Source: Phycisphaerales bacterium (GTDB lineage: Bacteria > Planctomycetota > Phycisphaerae > UBA1845). From it: 51,190 bases of DNA. Under the pieces are notes generated by a model, which saw only the letters and a program-made list of their open reading frames with translations, was not told the origin of the DNA and ran no database searches. Of the stretch, positions 1 to 7,193 are shown piece by piece. Within the stretch, counting starts at the first letter, position 1, and each line of letters opens with the position of its first letter. The stretch covers positions 1 to 51,190 of the forward strand of contig JACKHH010000025.1 of the NCBI GenBank assembly GCA_020639095.1, written 5' to 3'. The translations under genes were made by a program, and so were the position numbers.

Positions 1-631
1 GCGTCCACATGCCGAGTTGGGTTATCGTCATCCAGATCGCCGTGAGCAGCATCGCGGGGCTGATCAATGGCTCAGACGACTCAACTGTGAATCCTCGGAA
101 TCTGCGTTCCCGGGTCACGCTGGTCTTAGTTCGCACGACTATTGCATTTGGAAGCTGGTTCTCGTCTAGATAGTTCGTAGACAGAAATTCAGTGAAGGAT
201 CCAAAAGGGCCTACGTCAACGATATCGACGTACGCATGTACTGGAGCGGTTGTTCCGGTCAGGACATAGTAAGTGTCCTCCGTTACGCGCACCACGTAAG
301 CATTCGCCGCAATCCACGCGCCGCCAAGAATGACGAAACACAACACGATGTTGAGAATCGCCAAGCGAAACGATCGCGCCACGTCTCCGGGGCGATCGAG
401 CGACCAGTACCAGCCCGGTGGATGTTTGCCGATGATGCGGAACGCTTCGCGGTAGAGGCGGAGCGGCGAGTCGAAGATGTCCTGAACCTCGCGGCGAAAC
501 GCGGTGGGAATGTTCTGCCGACCGCACTCCGGGCAGTTCGCGTCGTCCGGGATGCCGGTCAGGTCGTACGCACAGTACAGGCACTTCCCCTGGGATTCGT
601 CCGCGAGTTTCTCGTGTGCCGTGTCAGACAT
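1..631 (-). CDS. Zinc-ribbon membrane protein, 3' end cut by window edge
   Basis: Reading the minus strand from the ATG at 631 gives 210 open codons that run off the window at base 1. The N-terminus (MSDTAHEKLADESQGKC) leads into a four-cysteine zinc ribbon: Cys17 and Cys20, then Cys33 and Cys36 in a CPECG knuckle. A hydrophobic helix follows at about residues 88-112, then a soluble segment of about 75 residues, and a second hydrophobic stretch begins at about residue 190 at the edge. This ribbon-plus-helix layout is common in Planctomycetota hypothetical proteins; no enzymatic motif is visible. It is transcribed away from the FemAB-like gene, with 88 bp between the starts. A related zinc-ribbon membrane protein lies at 3197-3823. 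Function unknown; that it is coding is well supported by the ordered Cys motif and the long open frame. Confidence 0.8.
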   Translation of the reverse strand, partial: MSDTAHEKLADESQGKCLYCAYDLTGIPDDANCPECGRQNIPTAFRREVQDIFDSPLRLYREAFRIIGKHPPGWYWSLDRPGDVARSFRLAILNIVLCFVILGGAWIAANAYVVRVTEDTYYVLTGTTAPVHAYVDIVDVGPFGSFTEFLSTNYLDENQLPNAIVVRTKTSVTRERRFRGFTVESSEPLISPAMLLTAIWMTITQLGMWT

Positions 632-719
632 GCTGGCGTTCCGTGATTATCGGCTGTTGGTCGCGTGTGCGGGCCCGGGCATTGTACATCCACGTCCGAT
701 ATTTGCCGATAGTTTCAAT

Positions 720-1865
720 ATGTCGGTGACCACTGCGCCCATCACGAACCAAGGGGTTTCCCAGCCCGTGCTGGCGCTCGCGGCTCTGCGCCGCGACACG
801 CTGCGCGTCGAGCGGCTCACCCTGCGCGAGCGCCACACCTGGGACCGCTACGTATCTTTGCACGCGGGCGGCACTTTCTTTCACCTTTCCGGGTGGATGG
901 CGTCGGTGTGCGATGTTTTTCCCCACGAACCGCACTACCTGATGGCCCGGCGGGGCGACCGTGTGGTGGGGGTTTTGCCGCTCTTCGTCGTTCGCAGCCG
1001 GATCGGTGGGACCATGCTGGTGAGCGTGCCCTACGCGGTGGCGGGGGGAATCGTGTGCGACGACGAAGCCGCCCGTGATGCGTTGACCTCGGCAATGCGG
1101 GAATTGGCGGCCACCGTCGGTGCTGGCGTGATCGATCTGCGGTGCGAGCGCGATCTTTATCGACCGCTCCCTGACAGTCGCGGCTCGGATTGGCTCGTCG
1201 TCGACGTGGACACCCACGTCACGTTCAAGCGGGAATTGCCAACGGACGTGGACGACGTGCTGAGCTGGTTGCCGCGGAAGGCGCGGGCGGCTGCCCGCAA
1301 CGCGGAGAATAAGCACGGGCTGACCGTCGCGTTCGGTTGGGAACATCTGCACGCGGTGTGGCGGCTGTATTGTCGCAGCATGCGCCGGCTTGGGTCGATC
1401 AGCTATCCGCTGACGTTCTTCGAGTCGCTCGTGGAACGGTATCCGCGATCAGCCGACGTGCAGATCATCCGCAGCGGTGCCCGCACGATCGCCGGGCTGG
1501 TGAGCTTCCGCTTCGGCGATGTGTACCTGCCGTACTTCGCGGGCTGCGACGAACGCTGCAACCACTTGCAAACGAACAATTACCTTTACCTGTGCGCGAT
1601 GCGGCGTGCGGTCGAGTTGGGGTGCCGCGTATTCGATTTTGGCAGGACACGGATCGACAATCGCGGCTCGTACGATTTCAAACGCTTCCACGGGTTCGAA
1701 TCTCAACCACTGAAGTATGAGCGCTGGCTCGGGCCGGGGGTGTCACCGCCGAACTTGTGCGCGGGGAATCCGCGACTGCGCTTTGCCCGGCGGATGTGGT
1801 CGTGCATGCCGCAGAGTTGGTGTACGCGTCTGAGCGCGATCGCGGCTGTGCATATTCCAGGTTAG
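720..1865 (+). CDS. FemAB-like N-acyltransferase (exosortase/EPS-associated type)
   Basis: The 381-residue product resembles the FemAB-related proteins found in PEP-CTERM/exosortase exopolysaccharide loci, built from two GNAT-like halves. The conserved C-terminal signature DFGRTRIDNRGSYDFK is near residues 306-321 and the early core contains WxxxVxxVFPHEPHYL. I start at ATG 720 (MSVTTAPITN) because an upstream in-frame extension would overlap the divergent zinc-ribbon gene. Family members transfer an amino acid or acyl group to an amine; the substrate here is unknown. The next gene, a TIGR03087-like glycosyltransferase, starts 19 bp after the stop, so the two are probably co-transcribed. Oddity: residues 149-157 (PLPDSRGSD) are encoded by a copy of a 28-bp dispersed repeat. 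I see no exosortase or PEP-CTERM target gene in the window. Confidence 0.85.
   Translation: MSVTTAPITNQGVSQPVLALAALRRDTLRVERLTLRERHTWDRYVSLHAGGTFFHLSGWMASVCDVFPHEPHYLMARRGDRVVGVLPLFVVRSRIGGTMLVSVPYAVAGGIVCDDEAARDALTSAMRELAATVGAGVIDLRCERDLYRPLPDSRGSDWLVVDVDTHVTFKRELPTDVDDVLSWLPRKARAAARNAENKHGLTVAFGWEHLHAVWRLYCRSMRRLGSISYPLTFFESLVERYPRSADVQIIRSGARTIAGLVSFRFGDVYLPYFAGCDERCNHLQTNNYLYLCAMRRAVELGCRVFDFGRTRIDNRGSYDFKRFHGFESQPLKYERWLGPGVSPPNLCAGNPRLRFARRMWSCMPQSWCTRLSAIAAVHIPG
1164..1191 (-). repeat. Dispersed 28-bp repeat, copy inside FemAB-like gene
   Basis: This is one copy of the element whose other strand begins AATCCGAGCCGCGACTGT and ends in GGGAGCGG. Near-identical copies are at 4290-4317, 22312-22339, 31079-31106 and 38539-38566, with diverged ones at 24492-24519 and 31051-31075. 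Here it lies in phase inside a coding sequence and is translated as PLPDSRGSD. The T/G variant at the middle position gives Asp, where the 4290 copy gives Tyr. Confidence 0.85.
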
Positions 1866-1883
1866 CACGGGAGATTGGGTACC

Positions 1884-3113
1884 GTGAACATCCTCTACCT
1901 CACGCATCGTATTCCGTATCCGCCGAACAAAGGCGACAAGATCCGCACGTACAACACGCTGCGTTACTTGGCGGAGCGGCACGACGTGTGGTGCGCGTGC
2001 TTTGTCGATGATCCCTCCGATATGCAGTACGTCTCCGACCTGCGGGCGATGTGTCGCGAGGTGATTGCGATTCCGCTTCCTCGACTGCAAGCGAAGGCCC
2101 GGGCGCTGCTCGCGCTATTTGTCGATGAATCCGCGTCCGAAGGGTTCTACCAGAATCACGAGATGGCGACGCGCTTGCGTGAGCTTTCACGCAGCGTCCG
2201 CTTCGATGCGGCGCTCTTCTTCTCGTCGAGCATGGGGCAGTACGCCGACTGCGTGCGCGCCCGGCGATTGGTGCTCGACTTCTGCGACCTCGACAGCCGA
2301 AAGTGGGCGGACCTCGCGAAGCGTTCCAACCCGCTGCGATCGTGGGTGTACCGCGCCGAAGCGCGCATGCTGGCCGCCCGCGAGCGCGAACTGTTCGACC
2401 GCTTCGACGCGAGCATCCTGATCAGCGACACAGAGGCGGCGGATTGGAACGTTCGCAACCGCGACAAGCTGCACATCATCGGCAACGGCGTTGCGCTACC
2501 CGAGTTGCCGCGCGATCGCCGGTATGACTCGAACATCGTCGGTTTTGTCGGCGATCTGCGTTACCCGCCGAACGAGGACGCGGTGCGCTGGTTTGCCGGC
2601 GAAGTCTGGCCGCGTGTGCGTGACGCGAATTCGAGTGCACAGTTTCACATCGTCGGCAGGGGACCGTCGCGAGGTGTTCGCCGGCTCGACGGTCAGAACG
2701 GCATCCGCGTGATCGGCGAAGTACCCGAAGTCTTGCCGCATTGGCTGAGTTTTCAGGTCGCGGTCGCGCCATTGCGCATCGCCCGCGGCATCCAAAACAA
2801 AGTGCTGGAAGCCATGGCCGCTGCCCTCCCCGTAGTCGCAACGCCACAAGCAAGCGCAGGTATTTGGGCGAGGGACGGCTGGCATTTGGAAATCACAGGT
2901 GACTCCATGGAAATGGCTCAACGGATCCAGCAGTTATTGAATGAGCCACGTGCATGCAAACACATCGGGACTGCCGCCCGTCGACATATGGAACTCAACT
3001 ACGGCTGGTCCCGCCAACTTGAGCCGTTGGGCGCCACACTTTGTGAGAACTCGATCGGTGTCGCTACTGGTAGGGCATTGATGGAACCCCCGCCCGTGGC
3101 TGTCCAGGTGTAG
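1884..3113 (+). CDS. GT4-type glycosyltransferase, TIGR03087-like (XrtA/PEP-CTERM-associated)
   Basis: The 409-residue product starts with the family-typical MNILYLTHRIPYPPNKGDK and belongs with the sugar transferases linked to exosortase-A exopolysaccharide loci. The N-terminal Rossmann half spans about residues 1-200. The C-terminal GT4 half includes GFVGDLRYPPNEDAV and the E-rich donor-binding stretch GIQNKVLEAMAAALPVVAT at about residues 302-320. I choose the GTG at 1884 over the TTG at 1875 because GGGAG sits about ten bases upstream of it and family members begin here. It would add a sugar to a lipid-linked or extracellular glycan on the cytoplasmic face. It lies 19 bp after the FemAB-like gene in the same direction. 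The acceptor and sugar cannot be read from sequence. Confidence 0.87.
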   Translation: MNILYLTHRIPYPPNKGDKIRTYNTLRYLAERHDVWCACFVDDPSDMQYVSDLRAMCREVIAIPLPRLQAKARALLALFVDESASEGFYQNHEMATRLRELSRSVRFDAALFFSSSMGQYADCVRARRLVLDFCDLDSRKWADLAKRSNPLRSWVYRAEARMLAARERELFDRFDASILISDTEAADWNVRNRDKLHIIGNGVALPELPRDRRYDSNIVGFVGDLRYPPNEDAVRWFAGEVWPRVRDANSSAQFHIVGRGPSRGVRRLDGQNGIRVIGEVPEVLPHWLSFQVAVAPLRIARGIQNKVLEAMAAALPVVATPQASAGIWARDGWHLEITGDSMEMAQRIQQLLNEPRACKHIGTAARRHMELNYGWSRQLEPLGATLCENSIGVATGRALMEPPPVAVQV

Positions 3114-3196
3114 CGTCAGCCCTTCGCGCTGTCCGCTGCGACGCAGACTCGATACACTGACCATCAACTCTTCCAACCCTCTACGGATAGGCTGTG

Positions 3197-3823
3197 ATGG
3201 TCTCAACACACGAAGCACAAGCGCCAGGCATGACAGTGGTGCTGACTGCATGTGCCCAATGCGCGTACTCTTTGAAGGGCCATCCGGAAACAGGACGTTG
3301 TCCGGAATGTGGTAGCGCTTATGACAAACACCAAGCCGTATGGAGGCGAGGCAATCTCTTGATCGTGTTGCGAGGAGCAACGCTTCCCGCGCGATGTGTG
3401 AAGTGCAACGCATGTGAATCGGTGACAGTAGTTGAACGAACGCTAGTGTGGCACCACCCAGCTTGGTACTTGCTACTGTTGCTTTACTATGTGCCGTACT
3501 TTGTAGCGCGGACACTTGTGCGCAAGCGCGCCACCTTGCGAGTCGGATTGTGTCGACGCCATAGAGCGCGCTTGCGCTTGACAATCCTGTTGATATGGCT
3601 GTTGGTTGCATTGTCCGCGATGTGCTACTCGTTGGCAATGCTGAATGGAAAGCTCGACTATCTGTTGGTTACCGGTGGATTGATGATCATTGCGATGGCA
3701 TTATGGTTTTTTGCAGGTCAAGCGGTAATTGCTATTCGTATTGACGAGCAATTCGTCCGGCTTCGAGGAGTTGGGCCGCAATTCCGAGCGCAGTTTCCCG
3801 ATTGGCCATACCACGAGGGGTGA
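3197..3823 (+). CDS. Zinc-ribbon protein with three membrane helices
   Basis: A 208-residue protein from ATG 3197 (GTG 3194 is also possible). The N-terminus carries a four-Cys zinc ribbon: Cys19, Cys22, Cys35 and Cys38 in CPECG. A second CVKCNAC cluster follows near residue 65. Three hydrophobic helices follow, beginning WYLLLLLYYVPYF, LTILLIWLLVALS and LLVTGGLMIIAMALW, with a His/Arg-rich loop between the first two. G+C is visibly lower than in neighbouring genes (not computed), which suggests different ancestry or relaxed selection. It shares the ribbon layout with the partial gene at 1-631, so the two bracket the FemAB/glycosyltransferase pair. No known function; I infer a membrane-anchored protein, perhaps partner-binding. 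Confidence 0.8.
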   Translation: MVSTHEAQAPGMTVVLTACAQCAYSLKGHPETGRCPECGSAYDKHQAVWRRGNLLIVLRGATLPARCVKCNACESVTVVERTLVWHHPAWYLLLLLYYVPYFVARTLVRKRATLRVGLCRRHRARLRLTILLIWLLVALSAMCYSLAMLNGKLDYLLVTGGLMIIAMALWFFAGQAVIAIRIDEQFVRLRGVGPQFRAQFPDWPYHEG

Positions 3824-3912
3824 CCAGGAGGCATGCCGCTGCAGCACTAGTTGCACATGCCCAACCGACCTGCGACCTTGGACCTTCGACAATCATCTTC
3901 GATCTTCGATCC

Positions 3913-4362
3913 CTACAACCAATGCCGGTACCGCTTCGGATGGTACGTCCAGTCCGTCTTGGGCGTATACTTGTGATCCGACGGCGTGTACTTCCACGGT
4001 GGCGTCGGCTGGTGGACACGCGGACGTGGTTTGACGGTCGCGCCATCGAGCGCGCGGCGATACACGTTCGCCCATTCGACGAACGCGACGCTTCGCCCGC
4101 CGCGAGTCGCGTGTACCGGTTCGAGCACTTCGACGCCGACATTGTCGGGCACGATGGTTTGATCAAGGTGCCCGCGAACGATTGTCACGCCCTGGAAATT
4201 CGTGATGACGGGTTCATCCGCGCGGACATCCGAAGCCGCGAACGCGAATGCGATCAGCAAAACCGACAGGTGTCGGCGCAGGAATGCCGAATCCGAGCCG
4301 CGACTGTAAGGGAGCGGACGAAGAACAAAATCGCGACCCCGAGCGCCTACCATACGATTCAT
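3913..4362 (-). CDS. Small exported protein with an embedded repeat
   Basis: A 149-residue product. The ATG at 4362 has AAGGAAG about seven bases upstream, which supports this start. The N-terminal 27 residues include RPLPYSRGSD from the 28-bp dispersed repeat (4290-4317). A signal-peptide core, LSVLLIAFAFAASDVRA, follows, with likely cleavage near ADE. The mature part is about 100 residues with a C-terminus rich in Lys, Tyr, Trp, His and Pro (WKYTPSDHKYTPKTDWTYH). No family is recognised. The repeat sits between the start codon and the hydrophobic core, so the signal peptide has an unusually long n-region. It may instead start later, but no downstream start with a good ribosome site precedes the hydrophobic core. 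Confidence 0.6.
   Translation of the reverse strand: MNRMVGARGRDFVLRPLPYSRGSDSAFLRRHLSVLLIAFAFAASDVRADEPVITNFQGVTIVRGHLDQTIVPDNVGVEVLEPVHATRGGRSVAFVEWANVYRRALDGATVKPRPRVHQPTPPWKYTPSDHKYTPKTDWTYHPKRYRHWL
4290..4317 (+). repeat. Dispersed 28-bp repeat, copy inside small exported-protein gene
   Basis: The plus strand reads AATCCGAGCCGCGACTGT and ends GGGAGCGG. The overlapping gene runs on the minus strand and reads it as PLPYSRGSD, the same frame used by the copy in the FemAB-like gene. Confidence 0.88.
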
Positions 4363-4793
4363 TACAAACTTCCTTCCCGTTCCAACCTCCTCGATACCAG
4401 CCTACTTGAGCCGCACCGGGATGGTTCCCAACGAACGCTATTCCCCGTCGAATCCCGCGCATTGTAGCCAAAACGCGGTTCTGATGACACAACGAAGTGG
4501 GTGTTTCCCGGAGGTTGCGCCGACGCGATGGACGCGGTTGGGCACCGGCAATTGGTCATTGCGGGCCGATTGGTGCCAAGGCAATAATATACCCGCAGAC
4601 GCGTTGAGCCTTTTGCAAGGGGCGACCGCAGTTATTGTGGTGCAGGCTTCCAGCCTGCATCCTTCGCGGAAGCGCGCTGACCCGTCAGCACGATGCGATC
4701 GGGGCGAGATCGCTGAACAGTTTTGCGGGCACAATGCCCGCGTCGCAATAAAGCAAAGCGGGCGAGGGCGAACATGCCCGGAGGAAGGTCATC
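4363..4793. other. Divergent intergenic region with hairpin repeats
   Basis: No coding sequence is convincing here. It holds a perfect hairpin at 4641-4659 (TGCAGGCT, loop TCC, AGCCTGCA), a copy of a family also present at 27036-27054. A second hairpin is at 4725-4741 (GCGGGCA, loop CAA, TGCCCGC), 53 bp upstream of the next start. Promoters for the two divergent genes should lie here, but I could not place one with confidence. Confidence 0.5.
4641..4659. repeat. TGCAGGCT-TCC-AGCCTGCA hairpin repeat
   Basis: A perfect 8-bp stem with a three-base loop, preceded by TTGTGG. The same 19 bases with the same TGTGG flank recur at 27036-27054, so this is a dispersed element rather than a gene-specific terminator. 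Confidence 0.8.
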
Positions 4794-5507
4794 ATGACAA
4801 CGCATTCGAAACGGCTCGTGGCGATCGGTGGCGTCACGGTCGTCATGCTGGGTGCCGGTGTGTTCCTGGCACGCGGTACACTGTTCCACGAACCCGATGC
4901 AGCCGAGCAACTCATCGCGCAGGTGCGCGACACGCCGGAGGATCAGCGCTTCGATCAAATGCGTGAGATTCGCGACAAAGCCCGCGACCTCCCAGACGAG
5001 CAGCGCGAAAAGTTCCGCGAAGGCATGCACGGCATGTTCGAGGACATGATCAACACGCGAGTCGATGAATACGAGAACGCGACCACCGAAGAAGAGAAGG
5101 TTGCGATCCTCGATAAGCACTTGGACGAGTTCCAGCAGTTCCGCAAACGCATGGAAGAGGAACGCGAACGCCGTCGCAAGGAACGCGAAGCCAGTGGCGA
5201 AAGCGGTGAAGGCGGTAACGGTGGCAGGCCGGGCGACGGCGCAGGTCCGCCCGAGGGCGGCCCTCCGGGGGATGGCAACGGTCCGGGCGCGCGCAGTGGC
5301 AGGGGCCCGGGCGGAAGTCGCGGCGCTCCGTCCGTGGCTGAACGCAAACAGCGCATGGAAGGCGGAAACCCCGACGCCCAAGCCCGTCGCATGCGCTACT
5401 TCACCAAGCTCATGGCCCGCGCCAAGGAACGCGGCATGGATATGCCCGGCCCGGGAGGTCGCGGTGGCAGAGGCGGCCCCGGTGGCCCCGGCCGTGGACG
5501 CGAGTAG
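4794..5507 (+). CDS. Membrane-anchored/exported protein with charged helix and Gly/Arg/Pro-rich tail
   Basis: A 237-residue product. The start is fixed by GGAGG nine bases upstream of ATG 4794. An N-terminal hydrophobic segment (LVAIGGVTVVMLGAGVFLA, about residues 8-26) acts as signal or anchor. Residues 35-135 are a highly charged, helix-prone stretch (EEEKVAILDKHLDEFQQFRK, then RMEEERERRRKERE). Residues 135-180 and the last 20 residues are Gly/Pro/Arg-rich low complexity. Similar layouts occur in planctomycete hypothetical proteins that look like periplasmic assembly or stress proteins, but no domain can be named. It stands alone, between an oppositely oriented exported-protein gene and a GNAT gene. 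Confidence 0.75.
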   Translation: MTTHSKRLVAIGGVTVVMLGAGVFLARGTLFHEPDAAEQLIAQVRDTPEDQRFDQMREIRDKARDLPDEQREKFREGMHGMFEDMINTRVDEYENATTEEEKVAILDKHLDEFQQFRKRMEEERERRRKEREASGESGEGGNGGRPGDGAGPPEGGPPGDGNGPGARSGRGPGGSRGAPSVAERKQRMEGGNPDAQARRMRYFTKLMARAKERGMDMPGPGGRGGRGGPGGPGRGRE

Positions 5508-5750
5508 GCCTGATCGGTAATCGATTTGTTTGGGGTGGCACGGTCTTGTGCAGCAAGGCCGTGGTCCGCTCCCAGATGACCATAGACTGATTCCAAATAG
5601 TTTCGCATTCGCCCATGGGAGGTTAGGATTTCCCCATGGGCGCAAATCTGGAATCCATCCACGTACGTACCGATGAGTTCGATGCCGTGCGCGATGCGGC
5701 GCATACTTGCTCAAAGCTACGCAAGTGCGATGTTCGTTCTCAAATCGCGT

Positions 5751-6239
5751 TCAACCGAGCATGAGAATCACTTCGTCGATCTCCGCGCCGCGGGCATTGG
5801 CAAATCCTTTATCGTATCCCGCGACGGTGAATCCGCACTTTTCCAGTACGCGGATGGAGGCGACGTTATCCTTGGCGGCGCGGGCGTGGAGCGGGCGACG
5901 GGGGTGCTCCCCTAGGAAGGCCGCGAGGGCGCGCGTGGCTACGCCTTTGCCCCAGAATTGCCTGCCGACCCAGTAGGTGACTTCCGCGTCGCCGTCGCGT
6001 TCGAACCCGGCGATGGTTCCTGCCACCGCGTCGCCGACGAGAATCGTGCGGATGGTGATGGCTGCATTCGCGCGGATGCGCGCCCAGTGCGCGTCGAAGG
6101 CAACCCGGTCCGCCGGATCATCGGCAGTGAATGCTGCCATCTGTATGGCCACCGGATCAGATTCGTATTCGAATATAACGGGCAGGTCGCTGTCGCGCAG
6201 TTCGCGCAACCGGACCTCGATCGACGTATCGGTTGGCAT
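5751..6239 (-). CDS. GNAT-family N-acetyltransferase (RimJ/RimL-like)
   Basis: A 162-residue product of usual family length. The N-terminal LRELRDSDLPVIFEYESDP is typical of RimJ/RimL-type acetyltransferases. The acetyl-CoA site is in VTYWVGRQFWGKGVATRALA (motif A, x-x-G-x-G-x-A, about residues 87-106). NVASIRVLEKCGF (about 124-136) is the conserved C-terminal motif B. It transfers acetyl from acetyl-CoA to an amine, either a protein N-terminus or a small molecule; the substrate is unknown. The ATG at 6239 matches the usual family start. No operon partner is apparent. Confidence 0.88.
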   Translation of the reverse strand: MPTDTSIEVRLRELRDSDLPVIFEYESDPVAIQMAAFTADDPADRVAFDAHWARIRANAAITIRTILVGDAVAGTIAGFERDGDAEVTYWVGRQFWGKGVATRALAAFLGEHPRRPLHARAAKDNVASIRVLEKCGFTVAGYDKGFANARGAEIDEVILMLG

Positions 6240-6350
6240 GATTGAATTCCCGGGACCGCGTGCGGCTATGATACGCCCACAGGTCGGGAAATGCCAGACG
6301 AACTCACCCGGGAAGTGAAGAACCGGTCGATCGCGCGGAATGCAACCCCA

Positions 6351-6947
6351 CTATTGCAGTTGCAGCAGCACGGATTGGGCAAAGTCCTTCGAACTGTCAA
6401 CGCCAATGGCTGCGATGTGCAACTCGACGCGCACGGTCGCGCCGTCCAATTCGTCGGGCGTAGCGTTGAGGAACATGAAGCGCGACGCCACTTCCAACGT
6501 ATCCGCATCGATCGCGCTGAAGCTCACGACCTGGCTGAACTGGTGGATGATCTCATCGGTGGCGACCACGCGAATGATCTCTTCGAGCGAAAGGTCGGTC
6601 GCATCTCCGGCGTCCATGGGAAAACCACGCGCGCGTATCGTGACGTAGACGTGGCTGCCACCTTGAAACGCGGTGAACAGCGGCATCGTCGCGCCCTCGC
6701 CGAGCGCGGCGTACACCTCCGAATCAAGGTCGGTGTAGCCGATCTCAACGACCTTGCTATCCACGGGATCGGGACCATTTGAATTCATGTCCCCATCACC
6801 GTCGGGGTTCGGGCCACCGGCAGTACACCCCGGGAATACCAACGCGCCGAGCAATACGAGCGCGGCAAGCGTTGGCGACAAGCGCATGCATCGAAGCCGA
6901 TTGATTCGCGCACAATCATCCCGCCATCGGCGAATGCATTTGTTCAC
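6351..6947 (-). CDS. Small lipoprotein with Gly/Asp/Asn linker
   Basis: A 198-residue product. I start at the GTG at 6947 because AGGAG lies eight bases upstream; an ATG at 6887 (MRLSPTLAAL) is the alternative. The signal sequence LSPTLAALVLLGALVFPGC ends in a lipobox-like Cys. The linker PNPDGDGDMNSNGPDP closely matches the one in the FG-GAP lipoprotein at 19469. The mature domain of about 150 residues looks all-beta (VYVTIRARGFPM, then EIIHQFSQVVSFSAIDAD, then VRVELHIAAIGV) and is not recognised. It is divergent from the haloperoxidase-type gene at 7194, with 246 bp between. Likely membrane-anchored on the periplasmic side; function unknown. Confidence 0.75.
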   Translation of the reverse strand: MNKCIRRWRDDCARINRLRCMRLSPTLAALVLLGALVFPGCTAGGPNPDGDGDMNSNGPDPVDSKVVEIGYTDLDSEVYAALGEGATMPLFTAFQGGSHVYVTIRARGFPMDAGDATDLSLEEIIRVVATDEIIHQFSQVVSFSAIDADTLEVASRFMFLNATPDELDGATVRVELHIAAIGVDSSKDFAQSVLLQLQ

Positions 6948-7040
6948 GTTGTTAACTCCTGCCGCAATCCATCCAACCAAAGTCGCGAGCCATTGTAGCA
7001 AACGCACGGTTGCCAGGGCAGGCCAAAACGCGCGATGTCA

Positions 7041-7070
7041 TTGACCCCGAAATCGCGCCAATGGTAGAAT
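7041..7070 (+). promoter_or_regulatory. Predicted sigma-70 type promoter for the haloperoxidase-like lipoprotein gene
   Basis: TTGACC at 7041-7046, an 18-bp spacer, then TAGAAT at 7065-7070 preceded by TGG, which gives an extended -10 (TGGTAGAAT). Transcription would start near 7077, leaving a leader of about 117 bases before ATG 7194. Seen in sequence only; no expression evidence. Confidence 0.5.
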
Positions 7071-7193
7071 TCGCCTCCGTACCCGGACGAGGAACCGGAG
7101 CCTCGGTCCGCGGAATCCAATCAATCAGCCAGCGTGTGACCGCGACCGCCCTGGACGCGAACGCTCGGGCCATCAGGGAAAGGAATCAGTTCG

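Noticed and set aside
504..719. Upstream extension of the FemAB-like gene to 504
   Set aside because: It would overlap the divergent zinc-ribbon gene, and family members do not have this N-terminus.
1650..1680. TCGCGGCTCG match inside FemAB-like gene near 1661
   Set aside because: Part of the conserved family motif DNRGSYDFK. Only ten bases match the 28-bp repeat.
5535..5550. TGGCAC...GC sigma-54 promoter-like sequence
   Set aside because: GG to GC spacing is 11 bases rather than 10, and no plus-strand gene lies directly downstream.
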